Assembly: GCF_030294945.1 (NCBI RefSeq)
Contig: NZ_AP018448.1
Location: forward strand, 4,278,001-4,342,000
Direction: 5' to 3'
DNA from: Streptomyces graminofaciens
GTDB taxonomy: Bacteria > Actinomycetota > Actinomycetes > Streptomycetales > Streptomycetaceae
DNA length: 64,000 bases
Shown: piece after piece, positions 8,855 to 16,445 of the stretch
Position numbering within the stretch: position 1 is the stretch's first letter
How the letters are laid out: the number at the start of each line of letters is the position of its first letter
Notes under the pieces: model-generated
Databases searched by the model: none
Seen by the model: only the letters and a program-made list of their open reading frames with translations
What the model was told of the DNA's origin: nothing
Made by a program: the position numbers and the translations under genes

Positions 8855-11800
8855 CTAGGACATGTCGTTCTCTCCGTCGAGCACGGTCTCCGGGATCTGC
8901 ACATTGATCAGTTCCCCGGACCGCGGGTCGACGGTGAGACCCCGGCCGGGCTTGCGGCCGCGCAGGTGGGCGTGGGCCAGGCGGGTCCCGATGTAGTCGC
9001 CCTCCAGGATGCTCTGCGGGCCGAGGAGGACGCCCTTGCGGTGCCTCTTCAGTGCGCCGAGCCAGCCCATCGCTCCCGTCATGGTCTCCGCCGTGGCGGC
9101 GATGACGATGCCGATGCCGTGGTCCCTGCCGGACTGGGCCAGGGAGCGCAGGTTCTGGTCGATGTCCGGCAGGACGAACAGGTCGGCGTCGTCCACGACG
9201 ACCACCCGGGGGCCGCTGCCGGCCTCCAGGGCCTCCGTGAACTCCTCGACCGTGGGCTCCGTCGCGGTGATCAGCCGTACGCCGGGGTGGTTGCCGAGGG
9301 TGCGCAGCGGGGACTCGCGCGGAGCGAGGATCACCAGTCGGGTACCGGAGGCGAGCAGCGAGACCGCCAGCGAGGCGAGCGTGGTGCTGCGGCCGGAGCC
9401 GGGCGGGCCGACGACCGAGAAGGTCGGCGCGGTGTCCGCGAAGTCGACGCCCACGGGCGAGACGGCGTCGCCGCCGAGGCCCAGCAGGCCCCACATCGGC
9501 CGCCGGAACTCCTCGCCCACCTTCTCGTACGCGTCCGTGAAGGTCACCTTCACCGGCAGCGTGCCGATGCGGGCGGGCCTGCGGTCCGCGGGGACTCCCG
9601 CGTCGCGCCGGGCGGCCTCGGCGCCGATCCGGCGCAGCGCCTCGGCCTGCTCCTGTCCGGCGGCGCCGGGGGCGAGCAGTGCCACCTGGATCTCGGTGCC
9701 TCCGTCGGAGGTCCAGCCGCGGCCGGGCTGGATGAGGTCGGGGATGTCGCGCGAGCGCTTGCCGACGGCGTGGTAGTCGGTCCGGTCGTTCAGGCGCAGC
9801 AGCAGCTTGTTGTCGTTGAGGGCGGTGGCCCGTCCCGACAACAGGGCGCGTTCTGAGGTGGCGACGACGTGCAGGCCCGCGGCGGCGCCCTCGCGCAGCA
9901 GCCGGTTGAGCTGCTCCACCATGCGGCCGCCGTTGTGGTCGGCGACGGCCTCGATCAACGCGTCCCAGCCGTCGATGAACAGCATGATGTGCGGCGGGCG
10001 GACACCGGCTCCGACGATCTCGCGCAGTTCGGTGAGGTTGCTCGCGTGGTGCTCGGTGAGGCGCTCCTGTCGCCGTTCCAGTTCCGCGTCGAGCCTGGCG
10101 AACAGTCGTTCGAGACGCTCGATGTCACCGCGGGGCACGACGGCGCCGCAGTGCGGGAGCACACCCAACGCCGTCAGCGCGCCGCCGGCGAAGTCGATGC
10201 CGTAGAGGTGGACATCGGCGCTGGAATGGCCCCGGGCCAGTGCTCCGGCCATGGTGCGCAGCACCTGGGAGCGCCCGGAGCGCGGGATGCCGATGACGTA
10301 GAGGTGTCCGAACTCGGCGAGATCCAGACGGACCGGCAGCTGTGCCTGTGCTTCGGGCAGGTCCGACAGGCCCCAGGAGACGGGGGCCAGGCGGGCGCCG
10401 CCGGGCTTCTCGGGCTGCGGCAGGTCGTCGATCAGGACGCTCTGTCCGAGTGCCGGCAGCCAGGGGCTGGGCTGTGGTGCGCACCCGGCGAGCTCCGCCG
10501 CCTCGGACAGCGCCGCCACCAGCGCGTTGAGGTCGGTGGGGACCTCGTCGGCCGCGGTGTCCGCCGCCGGGTCGCCGCCCGGCTCCGCCTGGGCCGTGCC
10601 GGGCAGGCCGAGGGCGCGGCCGAGTCGCTGCCAGTGGAGTTCGGTGCCCCAGATGCGGGACTCCTCCGCGGGCCGTTGTTCCTCGGGCTGCGGGGAGGAC
10701 CGCGCACCGGGGAGGGGAGTTCCGGCGTAGGCGGTCTGGAAGGGGACGACGGTGCCGTGGCCGAGACGGGCGAGGGCGCGGCCGGGGGTGGCCGGGGAGA
10801 TGCTGACGGCGTCCTTGGTGTCGATGACGTCCATGCTCTCCGAGGAGTCGGTGACCCGGAGTGCGATCCGCAGGTTGGTGTTGGCCCGGATGTCGGAGTT
10901 GACGGCTCCGGCCGGGCGCTGGGTGGCCAGGATCAGGTGGATGCCCAGGGAGCGGCCGCGCTGGGCGATGCTCACTAGGCCGGGGACGAAGTCCGGGATC
11001 TCCCGGTAGAGGGTGGCGAACTCGTCGATGACGAGCACCAGCCGGGGCATGGGCCGCAGCTCCGGGTTCCGGCGGCGCATGCCCTGGTACTCGGGCAGGT
11101 CCTTGGCGCCGGCGTCGGCCAGGATGTGCTCGCGGCGGGTCAGTTCGGCGGACAGCGAGGTGAGCGCGCGCTGCACCAGATGGCTGTCCAGGTCGGTGAC
11201 CATGCCGAGGGTGTGCGGCAGGTCCACGCAGTCCTTGAAGGCGCTGCCGCCCTTGTAGTCGACCAGGACGAAGGTGAGTTCGTCCGGCCGGTTGACCGCG
11301 GCGAGGGCCGCCACGAAGGTCTGCAGCAGTTCGGACTTGCCGGATCCGGTGGTACCGGCCACCAGGCCGTGCGGGCCGTCCTTCACCAGGTCGAAGGCTG
11401 CCGGGCCGTCGTAGCCCGCGCCCAGCAGGACGCCGGTGGAGGCCGGCCGCTGTGCCCAGCGGGCCGTGATCTGCTCGGCGCTCGGCTCCGGCAGCCCGAG
11501 CAGTTCCAGCAGTCCCACCTTGGTGGGGAGGCCCTCGGAGGCGTCCGGGGTGACGTCGCGGATCGGGGCGATGCCCCGGGCCACGCGTTCGCACCAGTCG
11601 GGTTCGACCAGGTCCGGCCGGATGTCGGGGATGTCGGGCTGTCCGGTGCGGCGCAGGGTCAGTCGGTGGTTCTCGTGGCGGACGACGGCGGTGCACTCCT
11701 CCGGCAGGAGGCGTTCCTCCTGGTCCAGGCAGAGCGGGAAGATCCGGACCGCCGGGCCCTCCTTGAGGATCGAGACCACGCCGGGTACGTCGCGCAGGCG

Positions 11801-13489
11801 CCGGGCGCCGTCCATGACCACGAGGACGTCCGGTTCGCTCAGCAGCGCCTTGCTCATGGTCGACTCGGCGGCCCGCTGGCGGGTGCGCAGGGTGGAGACC
11901 AGTTCGGCCACACGGTTGGCCACCGTCTCCGGGTCGTTGCCGATCAGGGTGACGGATCCGCCGCGGACGCCGGGCAGCCCCTCCCGGGCGTGGGGCAGCC
12001 AACGCGCCCAGTGCCAGGACTCCTGCGAGGCCTTGTCGGTGAGAACGACGATCCGCAGGTCGCGCGGGGTGTGCAGCACCGCCGCCTGGGCCGTCATCCA
12101 CCGGGCCAGGGCCTGGACCGGTCCGGTCGCGCCGGCCAGGCCGACGACCCCGCTCTCGACCAGGTCGACGCCGACCGGGGCGTCCGGGATCGTCCAGTGG
12201 ACGGCGGTGTGGTTGTCCTCGCGGGCGGTGTCGTCGATACCGAGCAGGGACGGCTGCGGCGCGGTGCCGATGCGCAGGGCCAGGTGGTCCAGGTCGCCGC
12301 GGCGCCGTTCCCACAGCCGGCGGCCGGGGCCGACCGCCCAGAGTCCGGCCACCGCCGGGTCGGGCGCGCTCTCCGTGCGCAGCCGCCGCTCGGTGGCGAC
12401 CTTCTGCCGGACGTCCTCCTCCAGCGAGGCGCGGCGCTGCCGGTAGATGCTGGACTTCTCCTCGTAGTCCTTGCGGGCCTGGCGTCGTCCGCTGACGTAG
12501 TTCGCCGCTATCAGCACCGGCGACAGGAACATGAAGATCAGATAGAAGTACGAATTCAGGAAGAACATCATGGAGACGCCGAAGACCATCGGGGCGAGGG
12601 CCACCAGCAGGGGGATCGGTCTGCGTCCGGGGGGATCGGGCGGTCCGGGCAGCCGGAACCGCTCGGGCGCCAGATGCGGCAGGATGCGCGGCGGCCGGTT
12701 GTAGTCCAGGCCGCCTCCGCCCTCGGACGGCACCACGGCGGCGTCCCGGGGAGTCGGTTCGGCCAGCCGCAACAGGTACTCACCGACGGACAGCTCCGCG
12801 CCGACGGACCAGAGCACCCAGCCGTCGGGGAGCTCCGCGCTCTCGCGAATGGCGTCCTCCGGCTCGTCGTCCTCCTCGTCCTGCTCCGCGAGGGGCAGCA
12901 GGACGGTGTTGGGCCTGCCCCGGTGCTCGGGCGGTTCCGGTACGGACAGCCGCGCCGGACCGCCCTCGGGCAGTTCCACGATGGCCGATCCGTCCGGGCG
13001 TACGGTCACCCGGATGCCGTCGGCCGGCATGCCGCGGCCTTCGAGTGGTACGGCCGCGTCCTCCAGCGGGCCGATGCCGTGGGTACCGATGCCCAGCGCG
13101 TACACCCGCCCGGCGTCCGGGCCGCCCACCACCTGGAGTTCGGCCACCGGTGCGTGGTCCACCCGGTGCGGCTGCGGCATCGCCTCGCGCTCGGGGCCGT
13201 AGGCGGTGGCGGGGCGCGGCTGCGGGGCGCCGAGGGCGACGACGCTGCCGTCCATGAGGCGGGTGGCGGCCAGCGGGGTTCCGGGGGCGAGGGGCTCTTC
13301 GCCCAGGTAGCAGGCCGGGGCCGGTCCCGGTGCGGCGAGCACGGCTCCGGTCTCGTCGGTGTCACCTGCGCGCAGTTGGGCCAGGTGTGCGGCGACGTCC
13401 TCGACGGGCGTGCTGCCGGACGCGCTCAACAGCACGTCCTGGCGGCCGGTGGCGTCGCCGTCGGCGACGGTGGTGATGAGGAGTTTCAC
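8855..13489 (-). CDS. eccC: EccC/EssC-type FtsK/SpoIIIE ATPase of a type VII secretion system
   Basis: 1,544 residues. This is the motor of ESX/T7SS machines, which binds WXG100 substrates and drives export. From the N-terminus: an EssC-type FHA-like region (contains VVGGPDAGRVYALGIG); two transmembrane segments at about 285-330 (PIPLLVALAPMVFGVSMM, FYLIFMFLSPVLIAANYV); then three FtsK-type ATPase domains. Only the first has a canonical Walker A, GTTGSGKS (about 712), and a Walker B, LVLVIDEF (about 818). The second reads GIPRSGRSQ (about 1065) and the third GPPGSGRST (about 1358); both have Arg in place of the Walker Lys. GTG 13489 has GAGG upstream. It is the last gene of the left operon (sigma factor, membrane protein, ATPase). 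Confidence 0.93.
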   Translation of the reverse strand: MKLLITTVADGDATGRQDVLLSASGSTPVEDVAAHLAQLRAGDTDETGAVLAAPGPAPACYLGEEPLAPGTPLAATRLMDGSVVALGAPQPRPATAYGPEREAMPQPHRVDHAPVAELQVVGGPDAGRVYALGIGTHGIGPLEDAAVPLEGRGMPADGIRVTVRPDGSAIVELPEGGPARLSVPEPPEHRGRPNTVLLPLAEQDEEDDEPEDAIRESAELPDGWVLWSVGAELSVGEYLLRLAEPTPRDAAVVPSEGGGGLDYNRPPRILPHLAPERFRLPGPPDPPGRRPIPLLVALAPMVFGVSMMFFLNSYFYLIFMFLSPVLIAANYVSGRRQARKDYEEKSSIYRQRRASLEEDVRQKVATERRLRTESAPDPAVAGLWAVGPGRRLWERRRGDLDHLALRIGTAPQPSLLGIDDTAREDNHTAVHWTIPDAPVGVDLVESGVVGLAGATGPVQALARWMTAQAAVLHTPRDLRIVVLTDKASQESWHWARWLPHAREGLPGVRGGSVTLIGNDPETVANRVAELVSTLRTRQRAAESTMSKALLSEPDVLVVMDGARRLRDVPGVVSILKEGPAVRIFPLCLDQEERLLPEECTAVVRHENHRLTLRRTGQPDIPDIRPDLVEPDWCERVARGIAPIRDVTPDASEGLPTKVGLLELLGLPEPSAEQITARWAQRPASTGVLLGAGYDGPAAFDLVKDGPHGLVAGTTGSGKSELLQTFVAALAAVNRPDELTFVLVDYKGGSAFKDCVDLPHTLGMVTDLDSHLVQRALTSLSAELTRREHILADAGAKDLPEYQGMRRRNPELRPMPRLVLVIDEFATLYREIPDFVPGLVSIAQRGRSLGIHLILATQRPAGAVNSDIRANTNLRIALRVTDSSESMDVIDTKDAVSISPATPGRALARLGHGTVVPFQTAYAGTPLPGARSSPQPEEQRPAEESRIWGTELHWQRLGRALGLPGTAQAEPGGDPAADTAADEVPTDLNALVAALSEAAELAGCAPQPSPWLPALGQSVLIDDLPQPEKPGGARLAPVSWGLSDLPEAQAQLPVRLDLAEFGHLYVIGIPRSGRSQVLRTMAGALARGHSSADVHLYGIDFAGGALTALGVLPHCGAVVPRGDIERLERLFARLDAELERRQERLTEHHASNLTELREIVGAGVRPPHIMLFIDGWDALIEAVADHNGGRMVEQLNRLLREGAAAGLHVVATSERALLSGRATALNDNKLLLRLNDRTDYHAVGKRSRDIPDLIQPGRGWTSDGGTEIQVALLAPGAAGQEQAEALRRIGAEAARRDAGVPADRRPARIGTLPVKVTFTDAYEKVGEEFRRPMWGLLGLGGDAVSPVGVDFADTAPTFSVVGPPGSGRSTTLASLAVSLLASGTRLVILAPRESPLRTLGNHPGVRLITATEPTVEEFTEALEAGSGPRVVVVDDADLFVLPDIDQNLRSLAQSGRDHGIGIVIAATAETMTGAMGWLGALKRHRKGVLLGPQSILEGDYIGTRLAHAHLRGRKPGRGLTVDPRSGELINVQIPETVLDGENDMS

Positions 13490-13564
13490 GTCTCGCCTCG
13501 GGGGTCGTTCGGGGGCGGGCGGTTCGGGGTGGTGCTCGTTGCGCGGGCCCGGGGGCGACAGGCC

Positions 13565-13745
13565 CTAGGGCGTGTTTCGAAAGTGGCGTCGTCGGCCCGG
13601 AGGGCGGGGCCCGCGGCGTCTGGTGCGGTGCGTCGCAAGGCGGAGGGTCGTCCGCGTACTGGGCGTACGCGGACGATCCCGACAACACGACGAGGTGCCG
13701 TGCCGGGCGTCGCGGGGCAGACGGGACTTTCGAAACACGCCCTAG
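13565..13745. mobile_element. 181-bp MITE-like element with 20-bp inverted termini
   Basis: Perfect 20-bp terminal inverted repeats, CTAGGGCGTGTTTCGAAAGT (13565-13584) and its complement (13726-13745). CTAG forms both outer ends, as expected if a 4-bp YTAR-type target site was duplicated. Inside is a further 12-bp perfect hairpin (13648-13676, TCGTCCGCGTAC arms). There is no coding capacity. Size, termini and target fit a non-autonomous IS5-family derivative. It lies between the membrane-protein gene and the ATPase gene, and its right end supplies the TAG stop codon of the former. No second copy is visible in this window. Confidence 0.8.
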
Positions 13746-15109
13746 TCCTCTCGTGTTCCGGAGGAGGCCGAGGCGGGGCGCTCCAGGGCGGCGGCCGGCT
13801 CGGCGAGCAGGTCGGATCCGGTGGTGGTCCGGGCGAGGGCCGTGGCCTGGAGAGTGGGCTTCGGTGGCTCCTCCTGGAAGACCTCGGCTTCCTCGAGCAC
13901 CTGGGTTTCCTCGAATTGCCGGGTTTCCTCGAGTTCCCCCGGCCGACTTTCCCGGGTGCGGGGCGGCTGCGGCGTGGGTGTGCCCCGGCGCGGGGCCGAC
14001 TCGCGGCGCAGCCGACGGCGGTCCGCCCGGACTGCGGCGGCCACGGCTCTGCCCAGCGGAGCCGAGTCCGCGTCCAGCCCCAGCTCCGGTGCGACCAGGC
14101 GGCCACGTGCGTCGATGCGGAGGGCCCAGCTGTGCCCCGCCACCCGGCCGTCGACCAGGCAGACGACGGCACCCGAGGCGGCGCGGGCGCTCAGCCTCCG
14201 CGCCTGCTCCGGGCTGGGGGCGGCGCAGACGACCACGGCCGTGGCGGCGCGACCGGACTCGTCGAACTCATCGGCGTCCTCGGTCTCCCCGTGCCCTTCG
14301 GTCGCCTCTTCCAGGTCTCGCAGTACGGCGTCCAGCCGCCGCCCCCGGTACTGCGGATGGACCCCGTCCGTGACGGTGACCGAGGCCCCGCTGCCGGGCC
14401 GGTCCAGCTGTGCGGCCAGTGCCTGGATCAGCCGGGCCCGGGCGGCGGCGTCGCCCTCGACGGTGATCAGCCGTGGTCCGGCGGTCAGATCGAGGTGGAC
14501 GCAGGCGTCGTCCGCCATGCCGACGGCGACCGGCAGCGGACGGAGGTGCCCGCCGGCGCGAGGCCGGCCCTGGGGCAGCTCGTCCTCCTCCGCGAGGGGA
14601 AGCTCCCAGCGCTGCGGGCCGGGCTCGTCGGCCGGCTCCCAGGGGGCGGGCGGCTCGGGCAGGGGGCGGGCGGCGATCTGCACGGCGGCGAGTCCGGGTT
14701 TCGTCCGCACGGCGTGGGCAACCGCCCCGGGCGCGTCGGCCAGGGCGGCCGCCGCCGCGTCCAGCAGCCGTCGTACGAGCAGGCCGCCTCGCGGATCGGA
14801 CAGTTGACGGGCCAGGGCGCGTACGCCGCGACGGTGGCGCCGCCAGGCGCGCAGTGGTTCACCGAACGCCCGCCGGGTCAGGGTCAGCTCACGGCCGGCG
14901 CGCCGCCGGAAGCGCCGCCAGCCGCCCCGCTTGCGGATCAGGTGCCGTAGCAGCAGGACGAGCAGCAGCAGGACGACCGCGGCCACGATGAGGACCGTGA
15001 GGGCCGAATCGCCGGGCTTCCCCAGCGCGAGGACCGAGCCGTACGTCGGGTCGGGGGCGGTCGGGCCGGTCGTGCCCTGGCCCGGGTTCGTCAGGGCGGC
15101 CGTGATCAT
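13742..15109 (-). CDS. Single-span membrane protein of the T7SS-like locus
   Basis: 455 residues. A short extracellular N-terminus, one strong transmembrane helix (36-57, ALTVLIVAAVVLLLLVLLL), an Arg-rich stop-transfer stretch, then a large cytoplasmic domain of mixed alpha/beta character, and a C-terminal Glu-rich run (ETRQFEETQVLEEAEVFQEE) followed by a flexible tail. It fits no T7SS core family that I can name; an EccE-like role is possible but unsupported. The start ATG overlaps the sigma-factor stop as ATGA, implying translational coupling. The stop codon TAG coincides with the CTAG end of the MITE at 13565-13745, so the original C-terminus may have been longer. Confidence 0.8.
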   Translation of the reverse strand: MITAALTNPGQGTTGPTAPDPTYGSVLALGKPGDSALTVLIVAAVVLLLLVLLLRHLIRKRGGWRRFRRRAGRELTLTRRAFGEPLRAWRRHRRGVRALARQLSDPRGGLLVRRLLDAAAAALADAPGAVAHAVRTKPGLAAVQIAARPLPEPPAPWEPADEPGPQRWELPLAEEDELPQGRPRAGGHLRPLPVAVGMADDACVHLDLTAGPRLITVEGDAAARARLIQALAAQLDRPGSGASVTVTDGVHPQYRGRRLDAVLRDLEEATEGHGETEDADEFDESGRAATAVVVCAAPSPEQARRLSARAASGAVVCLVDGRVAGHSWALRIDARGRLVAPELGLDADSAPLGRAVAAAVRADRRRLRRESAPRRGTPTPQPPRTRESRPGELEETRQFEETQVLEEAEVFQEEPPKPTLQATALARTTTGSDLLAEPAAALERPASASSGTRED

Positions 15110-15681
15110 GCCGCCGCCAGCGCGTGCTCCGGGTGCCGGCGGCGCAGCTCCCGAATCGCGTGGTGGGTCCGGGACTTCACCGTTCCCGGCGGTATGCCCA
15201 GGGCGTCGGCGGCGTCGGGACCGGTGCAGCCGAGGACGTAGACGTAGAAGAGCACTTCGCGGTGGGGGTGCGAGAGCCGGGACAGGGCGTGGACCAGGAA
15301 GCGGCGCTGGACGGCCTGGCTCATGGGGTCCACGGTCTCGGCGTGTTCCTCCAGGGTGTGTTCGTGCTGGATCTCGGTGTGCGGCCGCTCGCGGCGGGCC
15401 CAGTCGATCACCAGGTTGTGCGCGACCCTCATCAGCCAGGACCGGGACGGTGACCAACCCGGCGGCTGGTTCTCGGTGCTCAGCCAGGCGCGTACCAGGG
15501 TTTCCTGGACGAAGTCCTCGGCCCGCTGCCGGTCGCCGCGTATCAGACCGGACACATAGCGGAGAAGCGGACCGTGATGTTCTTCGTAGAGCCTGCGGAT
15601 GGAGCCGTCGCCGGAGGGCGTTCTTTCGCCGGTGACGGCAGCAGACCCCGTCGGAGCGGGGCTGGGCGTGGACGTTCTCAT
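15106..15681 (-). CDS. ECF-type RNA polymerase sigma factor
   Basis: 191 residues. Sigma region 2 at about 30-98 (YEEHHGPLLRYVSGLI, AEDFVQETLVRAWL, SWLMRVAHNLVIDWARRE) recognises the -10 element. Region 4 at about 131-182 (LSHPHREVLFYVYVLGCT, then PGTVKSRTHHAIRELRR as the helix-turn-helix) recognises the -35. The ATG at 15681 has GGGGGAA upstream; frames further up are non-homologous. It is the first gene of the left operon and overlaps the next gene by ATGA. No classical zinc anti-sigma gene adjoins it; the downstream membrane protein could serve that role but lacks the HxxxCxxC motif. It is a candidate regulator of the divergent TTGAACC-N17-CGTCT promoters at 18751-18865. Confidence 0.93.
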   Translation of the reverse strand: MRTSTPSPAPTGSAAVTGERTPSGDGSIRRLYEEHHGPLLRYVSGLIRGDRQRAEDFVQETLVRAWLSTENQPPGWSPSRSWLMRVAHNLVIDWARRERPHTEIQHEHTLEEHAETVDPMSQAVQRRFLVHALSRLSHPHREVLFYVYVLGCTGPDAADALGIPPGTVKSRTHHAIRELRRRHPEHALAAA

Positions 15682-15797
15682 AGGTTCCCCCAGGGCCGGC
15701 GTAAGCCTTCTGTGCCGGTCCGGTCGGGCGCCGCGGCTGCGGCGTGGCTGGGCAGGTCTGAGCACGGGTACCCGGGGTGACCTCACGATTCATGGGT

Positions 15798-15812
15798 GGA
15801 ACGTGAGGTTCC
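15798..15812. promoter_or_regulatory. Inverted-repeat site A upstream of the sigma-factor operon
   Basis: GGAACGTGAGGTTCC, an inverted repeat of 5-bp arms with a 5-nt centre, 117 bp upstream of the sigma-factor start. A second, closely related copy lies at 15862-15877. Candidate operator or ECF-type -35 region; no convincing -10 pairs with it. Confidence 0.4.
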
Positions 15813-15861
15813 GCAAGGGGGAGTCTATGAGTGGTTCGGTAGCTTTCAAGGGGTCCTGAGG

Positions 15862-15877
15862 GGAACCTGAGGTTACC
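15862..15877. promoter_or_regulatory. Inverted-repeat site B upstream of the sigma-factor operon
   Basis: GGAACCTGAGGTTACC, sharing GGAAC-N-TGAGGTT with site A, 64 bp further upstream. The 372-bp gap 15682-16053 contains no gene; besides these two sites it holds the terminator at 15957-15991. Confidence 0.35.
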
Positions 15878-15956
15878 GATCGGTCTGCGACCCGAATGTT
15901 GGCTCGTTGAAACAAACGACAGGCGATCGACAGTTCCTTCGTCCGAAAACACGAAC

Positions 15957-15991
15957 AGGGGCGCCGGTCCGGGGGAAGGACCGGCGCCCCT
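15957..15991 (-). terminator. Terminator downstream of the WXG100-like gene
   Basis: Perfect 14-bp inverted repeat AGGGGCGCCGGTCC / GGACCGGCGCCCCT with a 7-nt loop, 62 nt beyond the stop codon at 16054. It divides the leftward block into two transcription units: coiled-coil protein plus WXG100-like protein, and sigma factor-membrane protein-ATPase. Confidence 0.85.
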
Positions 15992-16053
15992 GCGGAAGGG
16001 ATGCCGACTCGAGGGGGAGTCCGGGTCGGCGTCCCGGCTCGGGTTGGACAAGA

Positions 16054-16353
16054 TCAGCTGGGGATGCCGCCGGCGATCTGCGAGTCCAGGTTGTTGACGG
16101 CGTTGCAGATGTCCCTGAACTGCTTGGAGAACTGCGTGATGTTGTTCACAGCCTCGGTCAGCGACTTGTTGAAGTTCGCGTAGGACGTCTGCATCTTCGG
16201 GCTGGTCGCGGTCAGCAGCAGGCCGCCCTGGAGGAGGTTCTCGACGTCGGCCTGCAGCGAGGACAGCTGGGGGACCAGCGTGTCGCTGACGGCGGAGTCG
16301 AGCTTCTTCGCGGTGGCTTCGACTTCCTCGTCGTCGATGACGTTCTTGGGCAT
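16054..16353 (-). CDS. WXG100-like small secreted protein (EsxA-type)
   Basis: 99 residues, the length of ESX substrates. It is predicted to form a helical hairpin: helix 1 about 8-40 (EEVEATAKKLDSAVSDTL), a turn around GGLLLTATSPK, helix 2 about 55-90 (FNKSLTEAVNNITQFSKQ). The central WxG motif is missing; there is no tryptophan at all, so it is a divergent member identified by size, fold pattern and neighbours. A single Cys lies in helix 2 (RDICNAV). AGAGGTG precedes the ATG at 16353. It sits 92 bp downstream of the coiled-coil gene and is followed by a strong terminator. Likely substrate, and possibly activator, of the EccC-like ATPase (inference). Confidence 0.75.
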   Translation of the reverse strand: MPKNVIDDEEVEATAKKLDSAVSDTLVPQLSSLQADVENLLQGGLLLTATSPKMQTSYANFNKSLTEAVNNITQFSKQFRDICNAVNNLDSQIAGGIPS

Positions 16354-16445
16354 GGTGCACCTCTGTTTCTGTTGATGGACCCGGCGGCGTGGGAAGAGCA
16401 GCGCGGGAGCTTTGGGGGGCGGGGCGCGGGGCGCACCGTGTGGGG

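Noticed and set aside
11126..14950. 1,274-residue plus-strand frame opposite eccC and the membrane-protein gene
   Set aside because: Complement of conserved FtsK/SpoIIIE motifs; no ribosome-binding site or recognisable fold; runs across the MITE and the gene boundary.
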